64,000 nt of DNA from Aeromicrobium sp. Sec7.5 (lineage in GTDB: Bacteria > Actinomycetota > Actinomycetes > Propionibacteriales > Nocardioidaceae), in contig NZ_JBAJIJ010000002.1 of assembly GCF_036867135.1 (NCBI RefSeq), forward strand, positions 496,001 through 560,000, in the 5' to 3' direction. Positions 35,192 through 43,480 of the stretch are shown here, one piece after another (the first letter of the stretch is position 1; the number at the start of each line of letters is the position of its first letter). A program made the position numbers and the translations under genes. The notes under the pieces are model-generated. The model made no database searches, had not been told where the DNA came from, and was given only the letters and a program-made list of their open reading frames with translations.

Positions 35192-36400
35192 ATGACCGTG
35201 ACGCCCACCCCACGCACGACGCCCGAGCTCGTGGCCGAACGAGCCCGTGCCGTCCGACGCGACGTCCCGAAGGTCGCCAGCGAGATCGCGCTCGCCGTGC
35301 GCACCCGCATCCCCAGGTACGACGCGCCCGCCGTGCGGAGCGTCATCGACGAGGCCGTGTCCACGGCGATCCACCGGTTCCTGGACGCCGTGGACGGCGC
35401 GCCCCACCGCGACCGCGGGGTCGAGGAGCTCTTCCGCTCCCTCGGCCGCACGGAGGCCCGATCGGGCCACTCGCCGTCGGACCTGCGGGCCGCCGTCCAC
35501 ATCGCCATCTCGGCCTCGTGGCAGTTCCTGCGGCACTCCGACACCTCGGCCACCTCCGACGGCCCGGTGCGCAGCGGGCTGGCCGACGCGGTGTTCGCCT
35601 TCGCCGACCACCTCATCGCCGAGGCCGACGCCGGCCACGCCGAGGGCCTCCAGCGACGTGCTGACGACCCGATGCGTGCTCGCGCCCGCCTCGCCGAGAG
35701 TCTCCTCGGCGGGCCCCCCCTCTCCGACCTCGACACGGCGGGGTGGACCGTCCCGGAGGTCGTGCTCGTCCTGGTCGTCGAGCTGCCCGGCGACGAGCGC
35801 CCGGATCTCTCGGCCGTGGCCCGCACCAGCCTCATCGTGCGCCACGGGCAGCGACTGGTGATCCTCACCGATGCCGCCCGACGCGACGAGGTGCTCGAGG
35901 CCGTGCTGGAAGCCGGCACCGGGCGGGTCGGACTCGCCACGGCCAGTGCGTCGGCAACGATTCCTGCGGCGTTCCGCTGGAGCGGACGCGTGCTGACCCT
36001 CGTGCAGCGCGGGGTGATCCCCGATCAACGGGTCGTCGATGCGTCCGGCCACCTGACCCAGATCTGGTTGCACGCCGAGCCCGCCCTGCGCCAGTCCCTG
36101 GTGCAGTCGCTGCTCGCACCGCTGCTGGCTGAGTCGCCGAACTCGCGCGAGATCCTCTCCGAGACGCTCCTCGTCTGGCTCGAGACCCGCGACAGCGCAC
36201 CGGCCATCGCGGCGCAGCTCGGCATCCACCCGCAGACGGTGCGCTACCGCTGGAAGCGGATCAACGAGCTGTTCGGCGACGCGCTGCGCGAACCGGAGTT
36301 CATCGTGCAGATCACGATGGTCCTCAAGGCCAGCGTGCCGCTGTGGAAGGCCGGCGACCAGTCCGACTTCGAACGCTTCCAGACGGCGGCCGGCGCATGA
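35192..36400 (+). CDS. PucR/CdaR-type transcriptional regulator (2 of 3)
   Basis: 402 residues from the ATG at 35192; an in-frame GTG at 35114 would add 26 poorly conserved residues. N-terminal helical domain like that of the first regulator (IHRFLDAVDGAPHRDRGVEE against FFIDALAGAPTRGRAVGD). C-terminal helix-turn-helix SAPAIAAQLGIHPQTVRYRW then KRINELFGDAL. Its stop overlaps the start of the pseudo-P-type ATPase gene (ATGA), so the two are co-translated. Confidence 0.85.
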   Translation: MTVTPTPRTTPELVAERARAVRRDVPKVASEIALAVRTRIPRYDAPAVRSVIDEAVSTAIHRFLDAVDGAPHRDRGVEELFRSLGRTEARSGHSPSDLRAAVHIAISASWQFLRHSDTSATSDGPVRSGLADAVFAFADHLIAEADAGHAEGLQRRADDPMRARARLAESLLGGPPLSDLDTAGWTVPEVVLVLVVELPGDERPDLSAVARTSLIVRHGQRLVILTDAARRDEVLEAVLEAGTGRVGLATASASATIPAAFRWSGRVLTLVQRGVIPDQRVVDASGHLTQIWLHAEPALRQSLVQSLLAPLLAESPNSREILSETLLVWLETRDSAPAIAAQLGIHPQTVRYRWKRINELFGDALREPEFIVQITMVLKASVPLWKAGDQSDFERFQTAAGA

Positions 36401-37431
36401 ACGACGTCGTCAGCCTGACCGGGAGCCTCGGCGCCGCCGTCATCGTGCTCGCCGCCGCGGCCGCGTGGTGGTCGGCGCGGCCCCTGGTGGTCGGCTCGGC
36501 CCTTCGGCGGTCGGGTGAGAACCAGGCCCGAGTGCGCGGCCGGGGCGCTCTTGAAGCGTTCGAGCGGCTCGACACGCTCGTGATCGACCCGATCGGATCG
36601 ATCACCGACGGTGAGCCGCGCGTCGTGGGGGTCGAGCCAATCGACCCCGAGCACGACCGCAGCCTGCGCTGGTTCGCCGGAGCACTCCAGCACGGCGAGG
36701 ACGATCCTGTGGCCAAGGCCGTCTCCCGGCTCGCCGCGCGCGGCGGTGCGACGAACGTGCAACGCCTGCCCGGGATGGGCGTGCTGGGCACGGTCGACCG
36801 GCACCCGGTGCGCGTCGGTTCGCCGGAGTGGATCGGCGTCGAGGCCGAGGACGACGGCTGGGGCAAGATCCTCGCCGTCGAGGTCGACGGGCGCGCGATG
36901 GGGCGGATCACCGTCGCCGACGCGGTGCGCGAGCAGGCACCCACCACTGTCACGGCGCTCGTCGGCGACGGCTACCAGATTGTCCTGACCGCTCCGGGCG
37001 AGGCCGCGGCGCGCCACCTCGCCGGCGCGGTCCCCGACGCCACCGTCGTGTCGACCACCGAGAGGTCCACCGCCGAGGTCGTGGAGGAACTGCTCGGCGA
37101 CGGCCGCCACATCGGTGCGGTCGGCCGCGGACGCGCCGCCGTGTTCACCTCGGCCGCCGCCACCCCGATGGTCAGCGACGAGCTGGCGAGCGACGCCGCC
37201 GGCGTCGAGATGTCCGACGTCGCGATCCACCACGTCGCCGCGGTGCTGCGCCTGCTGCGCGGGGCCCATGGCCGCCTCCGAGCGATGCGTCGCGCCATCG
37301 TGCTCGTGGCAGCGGTCGGGTTCATCGCGCTGATCGTCACGCCGACCGGCCCGCCTGACATCGCCGCCACGACCATCACCGTGCTCGCGCTGCCCATCGC
37401 CCTCACGGCACCCCTCGCGCGCTGGGGGTGA
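36397..37431 (+). CDS. degenerate P1B-type ATPase-like membrane protein
   Basis: 344 residues matching only the C-terminal half of heavy-metal P-type ATPases. One membrane segment (about 10-34) leads into GALEAFERLDTLVIDPIGSI. Here the phosphorylation motif DKTGTLT has become DPIGSIT (64-70), with Asp64 kept and Lys/Thr lost. RHPVRVGSPEWIG matches the nucleotide-domain HP/G region, and the GDGxND hinge motif is missing. Two membrane helices end the protein. Catalysis is improbable; a sensory or scaffold role coupled to the PucR-type regulator is an inference. Confidence 0.75.
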   Translation: MNDVVSLTGSLGAAVIVLAAAAAWWSARPLVVGSALRRSGENQARVRGRGALEAFERLDTLVIDPIGSITDGEPRVVGVEPIDPEHDRSLRWFAGALQHGEDDPVAKAVSRLAARGGATNVQRLPGMGVLGTVDRHPVRVGSPEWIGVEAEDDGWGKILAVEVDGRAMGRITVADAVREQAPTTVTALVGDGYQIVLTAPGEAAARHLAGAVPDATVVSTTERSTAEVVEELLGDGRHIGAVGRGRAAVFTSAAATPMVSDELASDAAGVEMSDVAIHHVAAVLRLLRGAHGRLRAMRRAIVLVAAVGFIALIVTPTGPPDIAATTITVLALPIALTAPLARWG

Positions 37432-37489
37432 GGGCGGGCTCCCTCCGCCGCCCAGTCACCTTCCACTCTTCGAGGGCGAGCCGCATTGG

Positions 37490-37531
37490 CGTTTCCCGGC
37501 CGTCCACAGGTTGGCGGAACGGCCGCGGCGC
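37490..37531 (+). promoter_or_regulatory. repeated upstream element, copy 1
   Basis: 42 bp containing TCCACAGGTTGGCG and CGGCCGCGGCGC. It matches 33 of 42 positions with 37929-37970. Both stand 60-75 bp before a small gene and are followed by GTCAGAGG. Confidence 0.45.
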
Positions 37532-37605
37532 TGGGCGGGGCGTGTCAGAGGTCCGTTCTACGTTCGATCCCGTCCCACTCACGACCCACCGGACGGACCA
37601 CCACC

Positions 37606-37809
37606 ATGACCTTGGACGACGCCCACCGCCACCTTCAGAACCGCCACGCTGCGTTCAACGGCGACGCCACTGCCATGACCTCCATCCCGGAGATCGAGAG
37701 GCCGCCCATTCCTCACGGACTACGCAAGCTCCAAGTCCAGATCTCTCACCTGACCCACGCGGTGGAGTCACTCGTCCAGGAGCTCGACCGCCGTGACAGC
37801 ACGTCGTGA
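37606..37809 (+). CDS. small protein of unknown function
   Basis: 67 residues. The C-terminal half (GLRKLQVQISHLTHAVESLV) is likely a short coiled coil. No clear Shine-Dalgarno sequence. Supported by length, codon use and the shared upstream element; otherwise unknown. Confidence 0.45.
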   Translation: MTLDDAHRHLQNRHAAFNGDATAMTSIPEIERPPIPHGLRKLQVQISHLTHAVESLVQELDRRDSTS

Positions 37810-37928
37810 ACGCGCTGGTTCGATCGCGGCCGCCTTCAGACTCGACCATCGGAGCCATGTCCGTCCTGGCACGTCACACGCTCTGCTGAGCCCGACGGGG
37901 TGAATATCGAACGATCGTCCGCCGTCGG

Positions 37929-37970
37929 CGTCTCCCGCACATCCACAGGTCGGCGACTCGGCCGTGGCGC
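37929..37970 (+). promoter_or_regulatory. repeated upstream element, copy 2
   Basis: 42 bp with TCCACAGGTCGGCG and CGGCCGTGGCGC, homologous to 37490-37531. It ends 60 bp before the GTG at 38031, similar to copy 1, which favours that GTG over the ATG at 37971. Confidence 0.45.
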
Positions 37971-38030
37971 ATGTCGGCGCTGCTGCCTAGGCTGCTTGCA
38001 GCGTCAGAGGACGCGGACGAGAATGGACAG

Positions 38031-38255
38031 GTGATCACCGTGCCGCTGGAGACGTGGGTGTCGATCGGGGCCCTGATCGGTGTCAGCCTGTCGCTCGCCG
38101 GCCTGATCCTCGCAGCGATCCGCAGCCTGCGCACCGAGATCAAAAGTGACATCGCCCAGATGCGAACCGTGGTCGACCGGCTCGACGATCGCGTCTACAC
38201 GCTGGCCACCCGACAGTCGACCGGCCCACTCATCGTTCCCCGGTCCCGCGATTGA
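38031..38255 (+). CDS. small single-pass membrane protein with coiled coil
   Basis: 74 residues. Membrane helix at 9-31 (WVSIGALIGVSLSLAGLIL), then a charged coiled coil (IKSDIAQMRTVVDRLDDRVY). Layout resembles small phage-holin-like or divisome accessory proteins, but no family can be assigned. Confidence 0.5.
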   Translation: MITVPLETWVSIGALIGVSLSLAGLILAAIRSLRTEIKSDIAQMRTVVDRLDDRVYTLATRQSTGPLIVPRSRD

Positions 38256-38282
38256 CCGTCAGGTCATCGCACGACGCCAGTC

Positions 38283-38741
38283 ATGACCAACACCTACGCG
38301 GACTTCCTGCGGGGCAGGCGTTCGATCTTGAGCCTGTCGCAAGGGGCACTCGCTGACCTCGCCGGGGTCAAGCAACCCACGATCGCTGCCATCGAGTCCG
38401 GGAAGCGGACGCCCTCGGCCTCGGCCCGGGCAGCGCTCGACCAGGCGCTGACGACGCAGCCATCGACGGCGTTGGCGGCTCGGCGTCACGAAGTGCGTGA
38501 CCTGTTCGATCGTGCCGGCCTGCCCGAGCCGCGGGTGTTCGGCTCTGTCGCACGAGGGACCGACCGACCCGACTCCGACATCGATCTCCTGGTCGAGTTC
38601 TCCGACCATCACGACATCGTCGATCTGCTGACCCTGCAGCAAGAGCTCGAGACGCTCCTGACCTTCCCCGTGGACCTGGCCGACTCCCGCGCTCGAGGAC
38701 CGGTCACCACACACGGGCTCACCGAGATCGTGGGTCTGTGA
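38283..38741 (+). CDS. XRE helix-turn-helix fused to MNT nucleotidyltransferase
   Basis: 152 residues. Residues 7-55 are an XRE domain (LSQGALADLAGVKQPTIAAI). The second half is a minimal nucleotidyltransferase with GSVARGTDRPDSDIDLLV (87-104); the metal-binding Asp are D99, D101 and D131. MNT proteins are antitoxins that neutralise HEPN toxins by adding nucleotides. The HEPN partner directly downstream is reduced to a remnant, so this is an orphan. Confidence 0.82.
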   Translation: MTNTYADFLRGRRSILSLSQGALADLAGVKQPTIAAIESGKRTPSASARAALDQALTTQPSTALAARRHEVRDLFDRAGLPEPRVFGSVARGTDRPDSDIDLLVEFSDHHDIVDLLTLQQELETLLTFPVDLADSRARGPVTTHGLTEIVGL

Positions 38742-38842
38742 CCAACGCCAGCGACTAGGACAAGGTTGACGACCGCTTGGTCTTTGCCGCGCTCGAACGC
38801 CGCATCCCCCACCTGCTCGACGCGGTGGACATGGAGGTCTGA
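38738..38842 (+). pseudogene. remnant of a HEPN toxin gene
   Basis: A GTG overlapping the MNT stop (GTGA) opens a frame of six codons ending in TAG. About 23 bases further, LVFAALERRIPHLLDAVDM-like codons run to a TGA at 38840-38842, resembling the C-terminal helix of HEPN/DUF86 proteins. The middle, with the RNase motif RxxxxH, is absent. Best read as an internal deletion of the toxin gene. Confidence 0.5.
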
Positions 38843-38867
38843 CCCCGAGGGCGTTGTCACGGGACAA

Positions 38868-38945
38868 GAGGCTTCGAGGCTCGCTCGTTCCTCGCTCGCA
38901 CTGGGGGCACCTCCCACGACGAAGTCGTAGGGGGACAGCCAACGG
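38868..38945. repeat. degenerate family A remnant
   Basis: TTCGAGGCTCGCTCGTTCC matches the family A inner arm. It is followed by a small hairpin (CCCACGACGAAGTCGTAGGG). It lies between the toxin remnant and the helicase gene. Confidence 0.5.
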
Positions 38946-38950
38946 ATAGG

Positions 38951-41320
38951 TCAGGTGACGCCGACCCAGGCGAAGAACTCCTCGGCCGTCAGCACGGGCT
39001 TGCTGTAGTCGCGGGCCTTGCGCGCCTTGCCCGACTGGGTGCCGATCTCGGCCACCACCAATACGTCACAGCGGGTCTTGGTGACGTTGGCGACCGGCGT
39101 CAGCCCTGCCCCGACGGCGAGGCGCTCCATCTCGTCGCGCCCGTACAGGCGACCGGACGGCGACATCGCGGTGCCGGTGAAGCACACGCGCGCGCCGGGC
39201 ACGAACACCTCGTCGATCAGCGGCACGGCGGCGCCGAGCTCGGCCAGCACGTCGTCGACGAAGCTCGTGCCGAGGTGGGTCTCGACCAGGCGCAGGCGGT
39301 CGACCAGCGCGGGTGAAAGTCGCGCCGACTTGGTGGCCACGTTCGCAAGACGGCTCGTGACGGCAGCGGCCGCGACCGCCGAGACCTCGTCGCCCACCCC
39401 ACCCGGGTCGTCGCCGAGCAGGAGCTGGCTCATCGTGGCGCTGGCGCGAGCGATCGCCGCCAGCGTGGGGTGTCGATCGGCCGCGGGGCCAGGGACGTAG
39501 GTGTCGCGAGTGAGGAGATAGGCGGGCTCGACCTCGCCGTCGGGGACGTCGAAGGGCGTGCCGGGCGGAAGGTCGTCGCGCAGGCGTTGGAAGGCCGACA
39601 TCGCGGCGCGGGCGCGTTCGATCGCGGTGCGCGCCCGGAGGCCCTCGCGCTCGGCCGGAGTCAGTCGGCGCGCGCCGATCTCGACGCCGAGCGGCACGGC
39701 CACGACCTGTCGGAGTCGTTTGAGCTCGAAGTCGACCTTGCCCAGCAGCTCGTCGACCCCCACCCCCACCGGCACGGCGCCGGCCAGCAACGGCGCGAGC
39801 ACGGCCCACGCGGCCGGCAGCGTCGGGGCGAGCAGCACGTCGTCGGCCGAGATGCCGAACGCGGTTCGGGCGTCGGCAAGGTCGCGCTCGGGATTGACCA
39901 GGGTGCTGAGCTCGGTGCCGTCGTCGAACACCACGGCCAGCTCGACCGGTCGCGGGCGTGAGAACGTGCCCTCGTCACCCACGAAGGCGACCCCGATCGC
40001 GCAGTGCCGTTCGGCCCCCGAGCCCGCCTCAGCCTCCTGCAGGAAGCGAAGGATGCGGCGGTCGGTGCGCAGATGCCTCGGCTCCACGGCGCGCTTGAGC
40101 ACCAGGCCCGCCATCGACGTGGCCCGGCTCAGCGCGACGTAGACCTGGCCCGTGGCGAACACGCCGCCCGTCAGGTCGACGACCAACCGGTCGAGCGTCT
40201 GGCCCTGGCTCTTGTGGATCGTGATCGCCCACGCCAGCTTGAACGGCAGCTGCGTGTACCGGCCCACGACCTCGCGACGCAGCGACCCGCCCTCGACCAC
40301 GGTCTCGGTGACGTCCCAGGTGTGGGGGCCGAACGTGACGAGCGAGCCTTCGGCCAGCTCGGCGTCGACCTCGATCTCGCCGGTGTGCGGGTCGGGGCGC
40401 AGAGCCGTGATGCGGGCCAGGCTGCCGTTGACCCACCGGTCGGCCTGGTCGTTCGACAGCATCATGATCTGCGCGCCCACCTTGACCCGCAGGACGGCGT
40501 CGGTGGGCGGGTCGAATCCCGACACGTCGCCGGACTCGACCGCGTGCACCTCGACGAGCTCGCCCTCGAGCCGCTCGAGCCGCTGCCGGTTGCGGGCCGT
40601 GACGATCGTGTTCGACGGCGCGAGGGTCAGCCAGAGCTCGTCCTCCGGCGGCTCGAAGTCGGGATCGACGCGGGCGTTGAGCTCGGCCTGCGCGTGCTCG
40701 AGCAGCACGCCCTCGCGCACGGCGTTGAGCAGCGACGTGAGGCGGTCGTCGCCGAGCTGGCGGAACACCGTGGTGAGCGCGACGGTCGGGAAGCGCTCAC
40801 GGTCGAACGCGTGGGCCGAGAAGAAGTACGGCGTCTCGTAGTGGGTCGTGAAGTGCTCGGCCGCGCGGTCCTCGACGACCGGCGGCAGCTGCAGCAGGTC
40901 ACCCACGAGCACGACCTGCACGCCACCGAACGGCTCCCCCTGGCGCGGGCCGAAGCGTTCGAGTGCCGCCGCGACCATGTCGAACACGTCGGCGCGCACC
41001 ATCGACGCCTCGTCGATCACGAGCGTCTGGAGCGACCGGATCGTCTTCATGAACCGGCCCGGGCGGTAGGTGCCGGAGCGGACGTCGTCGAGGTGCGTCG
41101 TGGACTGGAAGCCGAAGAGGCGGTGGATCGTGTAGCCCTCGACGTTGAGCGCCGCGATGCCCGTGGGCGCCGCCACCACGACGCGGCGGTCGGTGGTCTC
41201 CAGGAAGTGGCGGACGAGCGTCGACTTGCCGGTGCCGGCCTTTCCCGTGAGGAAGAGGTGCTCGCCGGCCTCGAGGAGCTCCAGCGCCCGGCGGAAGTCG
41301 TCGGTGATCGTCAGCGCCAT
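38951..41320 (-). CDS. PIF1-like helicase with exonuclease-like and BRCT domains
   Basis: 789 residues. Helicase part (1 to about 435): Walker A GKAGTGKST (26-34), APTGIAA, Walker B LVIDEASMV, GDLLQLPPV, and the late motif WAITIHKSQGQTLDRL. The middle (about 440-560) has the layout of a DnaQ-type exonuclease but without the DxE catalytic residues. The C-terminal 90 residues are a BRCT domain (ARVCFTGTAMSPSGRLYGRD) with the G-T-G core also seen in NAD-dependent ligases. Likely acts in DNA repair or replication-fork maintenance. Monocistronic. Confidence 0.85.
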   Translation of the reverse strand: MALTITDDFRRALELLEAGEHLFLTGKAGTGKSTLVRHFLETTDRRVVVAAPTGIAALNVEGYTIHRLFGFQSTTHLDDVRSGTYRPGRFMKTIRSLQTLVIDEASMVRADVFDMVAAALERFGPRQGEPFGGVQVVLVGDLLQLPPVVEDRAAEHFTTHYETPYFFSAHAFDRERFPTVALTTVFRQLGDDRLTSLLNAVREGVLLEHAQAELNARVDPDFEPPEDELWLTLAPSNTIVTARNRQRLERLEGELVEVHAVESGDVSGFDPPTDAVLRVKVGAQIMMLSNDQADRWVNGSLARITALRPDPHTGEIEVDAELAEGSLVTFGPHTWDVTETVVEGGSLRREVVGRYTQLPFKLAWAITIHKSQGQTLDRLVVDLTGGVFATGQVYVALSRATSMAGLVLKRAVEPRHLRTDRRILRFLQEAEAGSGAERHCAIGVAFVGDEGTFSRPRPVELAVVFDDGTELSTLVNPERDLADARTAFGISADDVLLAPTLPAAWAVLAPLLAGAVPVGVGVDELLGKVDFELKRLRQVVAVPLGVEIGARRLTPAEREGLRARTAIERARAAMSAFQRLRDDLPPGTPFDVPDGEVEPAYLLTRDTYVPGPAADRHPTLAAIARASATMSQLLLGDDPGGVGDEVSAVAAAAVTSRLANVATKSARLSPALVDRLRLVETHLGTSFVDDVLAELGAAVPLIDEVFVPGARVCFTGTAMSPSGRLYGRDEMERLAVGAGLTPVANVTKTRCDVLVVAEIGTQSGKARKARDYSKPVLTAEEFFAWVGVT

Positions 41321-41404
41321 CCCGGCAACCTACCCACCACGGCGCCCACTCCGGGCACCTGAGCCGACCGAGGTTTCGAGCAGCCCACGGGGGTGCAGAC
41401 TCCC

Positions 41405-41801
41405 CGGTGGTTGAGGTGTGAGTGCCGCCTGCGGCGCGAGCCTCGAAACCCTGGTCAGCCGACGGGCTGGGGTACCCCTTTCGAGGCTCGTTCCTCGCAC
41501 CTCAAGGGGCGGAAAGCCCCGGTGGTTGAGGTGCGAGTGCCGCCTGCGGCGCGAGCCTCGAAACCCTGGTCAGGCGACGGGCTGGGGTACCCTTTCGAGG
41601 CTCGTTCCTCGCACCTCAAGGGGCGGAAAGCTCCGGTGGTTGAGGTGCGAGTGCCGCCTGCGGCGCGAGCCTCGAAACCCTGGTCAGGCGACGGGCTGGG
41701 GTACCCCTTTCGAGGCTCGTTCCTCGCACCTCAAGGGGCGGAAAGCTCCGGTGGTTGAGGTGCGAGTGCCGCCTGCGGCGCGAGCCTCGAAACCCTGGTC
41801 A
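41405..41801. repeat. family A repeats, 3.5 tandem units, inverted orientation
   Basis: Units start at 41411, 41526, 41640 and 41755, 114-115 bp apart, in the opposite orientation to the block at 3451. The last half unit ends in CTGGTCA, which contains the complement of the TGA stop codon of the GIY-YIG gene. Confidence 0.92.
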
Positions 41802-42098
41802 GGTGTCCTCCCTCGGACGGCCGGCACGCCTGCTCGACAGCTCCGGCAGCAGCTCGAAGTCACCACGCATCAACGCCTCACGCTTGGCCCGTGACCAGCC
41901 GTGGATCCTGCGCTCCCAGCCATACGCCTCGCGCACGCTTCCGGTCTCCTGAGCCCAGGCGAGCTCGACCGGCAGCCGCATCCGGGTGTACTCGGCTCCG
42001 CGTCCGGCAGCGTGTTGGTCGAGCCGATGCTGCAGGTTGCGGGTGCTGCCGACGTAGTAGGTCCCGTCGGAGCAGCGGAGGATGTAGACGGCAGGCAT
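41799..42098 (-). CDS. GIY-YIG endonuclease domain protein (UPF0213-like)
   Basis: 99 residues. The motif pair is YIL (5-7) and YVG (15-17) in VYILRCSDGTYYVGSTRNL, with Arg25 and Glu62 (GWERRIHGWSRAKREAL) as the other expected catalytic residues. The domain is complete. ATG at 42098; longer in-frame starts extend into repeat. Its stop codon lies in a family A array, and another family A half unit lies 50 bp upstream. Proteins of this small type have been described as single-strand DNA nucleases linked to genomic repeats, as I recall; that is not proven here. Confidence 0.87.
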   Translation of the reverse strand: MPAVYILRCSDGTYYVGSTRNLQHRLDQHAAGRGAEYTRMRLPVELAWAQETGSVREAYGWERRIHGWSRAKREALMRGDFELLPELSSRRAGRPREDT

Positions 42099-42146
42099 GG
42101 CTGCATGACACCGCAGATCGGCACCGGGTGGTGAGTCGTGTCCACA

Positions 42147-42206
42147 GGTGGCCAAGGTTTCGAGGCTCGCGCGCCAGAGCGCACTCACACCTCAACCACC
42201 GGGGGT
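42147..42206. repeat. family A right-half unit
   Basis: CAAGGTTTCGAGGCTCGCGC followed by the hairpin GCGCCAGAGCGC and CACACCTCAACCACCGG. It sits between the GIY-YIG gene and the 3' end of the third PucR-type gene. Confidence 0.85.
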
Positions 42207-42210
42207 GGGG

Positions 42211-43310
42211 TCAGGCCTGGGGACGACCGGCCCACTCGGGCTGGGAGGCGCGCAGGGCGACGATGAGCTCGAGCCGCTGGGTGGGCTCGTCGAGCACCGT
42301 GCCGAAGATGTCGCGGCACTGCTTGAGGCGGTGGTGCACCGTCTGCGGCGGCGCACCCCGATCTCGCGCGCGAGCACGTTGCCGGCCACCCCCCGCTCGA
42401 GCCAGGCCAGCAGGGTCGAGGCGAGCTCGCGGCGACGGTGCGGCGTGAGGCGGGCGAGCGGGGCCAGGTGCTTGTCGGCCAGCAGCCGTGCCATGACCGG
42501 GTTGCCGCAGATCAGCAGCACACCCAGCAGGTCGGAGAACGGGACGAGTCGGCGCTGGTCGGCCGCGCGACCCTCCCGCAGGAGCGCCGCGGCCCGCCAC
42601 ACCATGGCCGAGGAGTCCTCGAGCTCCGCGCCACTCACGAGCGGACCGACCACGACCTGACCACCGACGACGCGCTCCAGCTCGGCGGGGTCGACCCCCT
42701 CCGGCACCAGCACCTCGAAGCAGGAGCGTCCCGGCAGGAGGCGAGCGTCTCCGAGCAGCTCGTGCGGCAGCTCGTCGACGACCGCGACGATCATCCGGAC
42801 CCGGCCGTCGGCCACGGGAGCGGTGACACCGCCCTGCAGCGCGGCACGCTCGGCCTGATCGCGGTCCTGGCGCACCTCCTCGCGGGCGACCGCCGCGAGG
42901 AGCTGGCGGTGCAGGCCGCCGAGGTAGTGCTTGACGTCGCGGCGCAGGCGCAGCATCGGCTCACCGACGACCTGCCCGCGGGTGAACTGGGTCAGCGACC
43001 CCATGACGATGTCGTGCACCTGCACGAAGGTGGCGTCGATGTCGCGGCGCGAGACGCCCACCTGGGCGCGAGCGGCGCCGAGCTCGTCCATCAGCTGGGC
43101 GGTGGCGCGCAGGGCGATGCGCGGGCGGCACTCGGCGCGCAGGAACTCGTCGAAGCACGCGGCCACGAGGCTGCGGGTGCGCAGGTCGATCGGGGCGTCG
43201 GTGACGCGGGAGATGGCGCGGACGATGCGTCCGTGCGCCATGGTGCCCGAGTGGCCGAACGCGGCCGAGACTCCCGTGTGGTCCGGCCGCAACAGCTGGT
43301 CTGCCGTCAT
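42211..43310 (-). pseudogene. PucR/CdaR-type regulator (3 of 3), frameshifted in the DNA-binding helix
   Basis: The frame from the ATG at 43310 encodes a regulator like the two at 33629 and 35192 for about 320 residues, up to NVLAREIGV. It then turns into an Arg/Ser-rich sequence. The expected continuation, PPQTVHHRLKQCRDIFG through the natural stop at 42211, is in another frame, so one base is missing (or two are extra) near 42350 in a GCGGCGGCG-rich stretch. The first frame runs on to 42192. It may be a true mutation or a sequencing error. An operator lies 153 bp upstream. Confidence 0.8.
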
Positions 43311-43462
43311 GGGTCCCCTCCGTCCACGACCTCAAGGGCCGTCAGGTCGACCCGGCCGAGACCGGGTCTGCGTGCGTCGTGGGGGCGACATGGTGATTCA
43401 GCCACGAGCACCGAGCCGGGGACAAGCGAATCGGGTGGCCCAGGTGGTGCCAGAAGGATTTC

Positions 43463-43480
43463 TTGTGACGTGGGTGACAA
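43463..43480 (-). promoter_or_regulatory. operator palindrome upstream of third PucR-type gene
   Basis: TTGTGACGTGGGTGACAA; on the minus strand TTGTCACCCACGTCACAA. One mismatch between the arms. No gene is seen in 43311-43670 apart from this site and the leaderless promoter near 43660. Confidence 0.62.

Noticed and set aside
38853-38866. TTGTCACGGGACAA as a seventh operator
   Set aside because: The arms are only five bases and the spacing is wrong; it follows a toxin remnant and faces no clear promoter.
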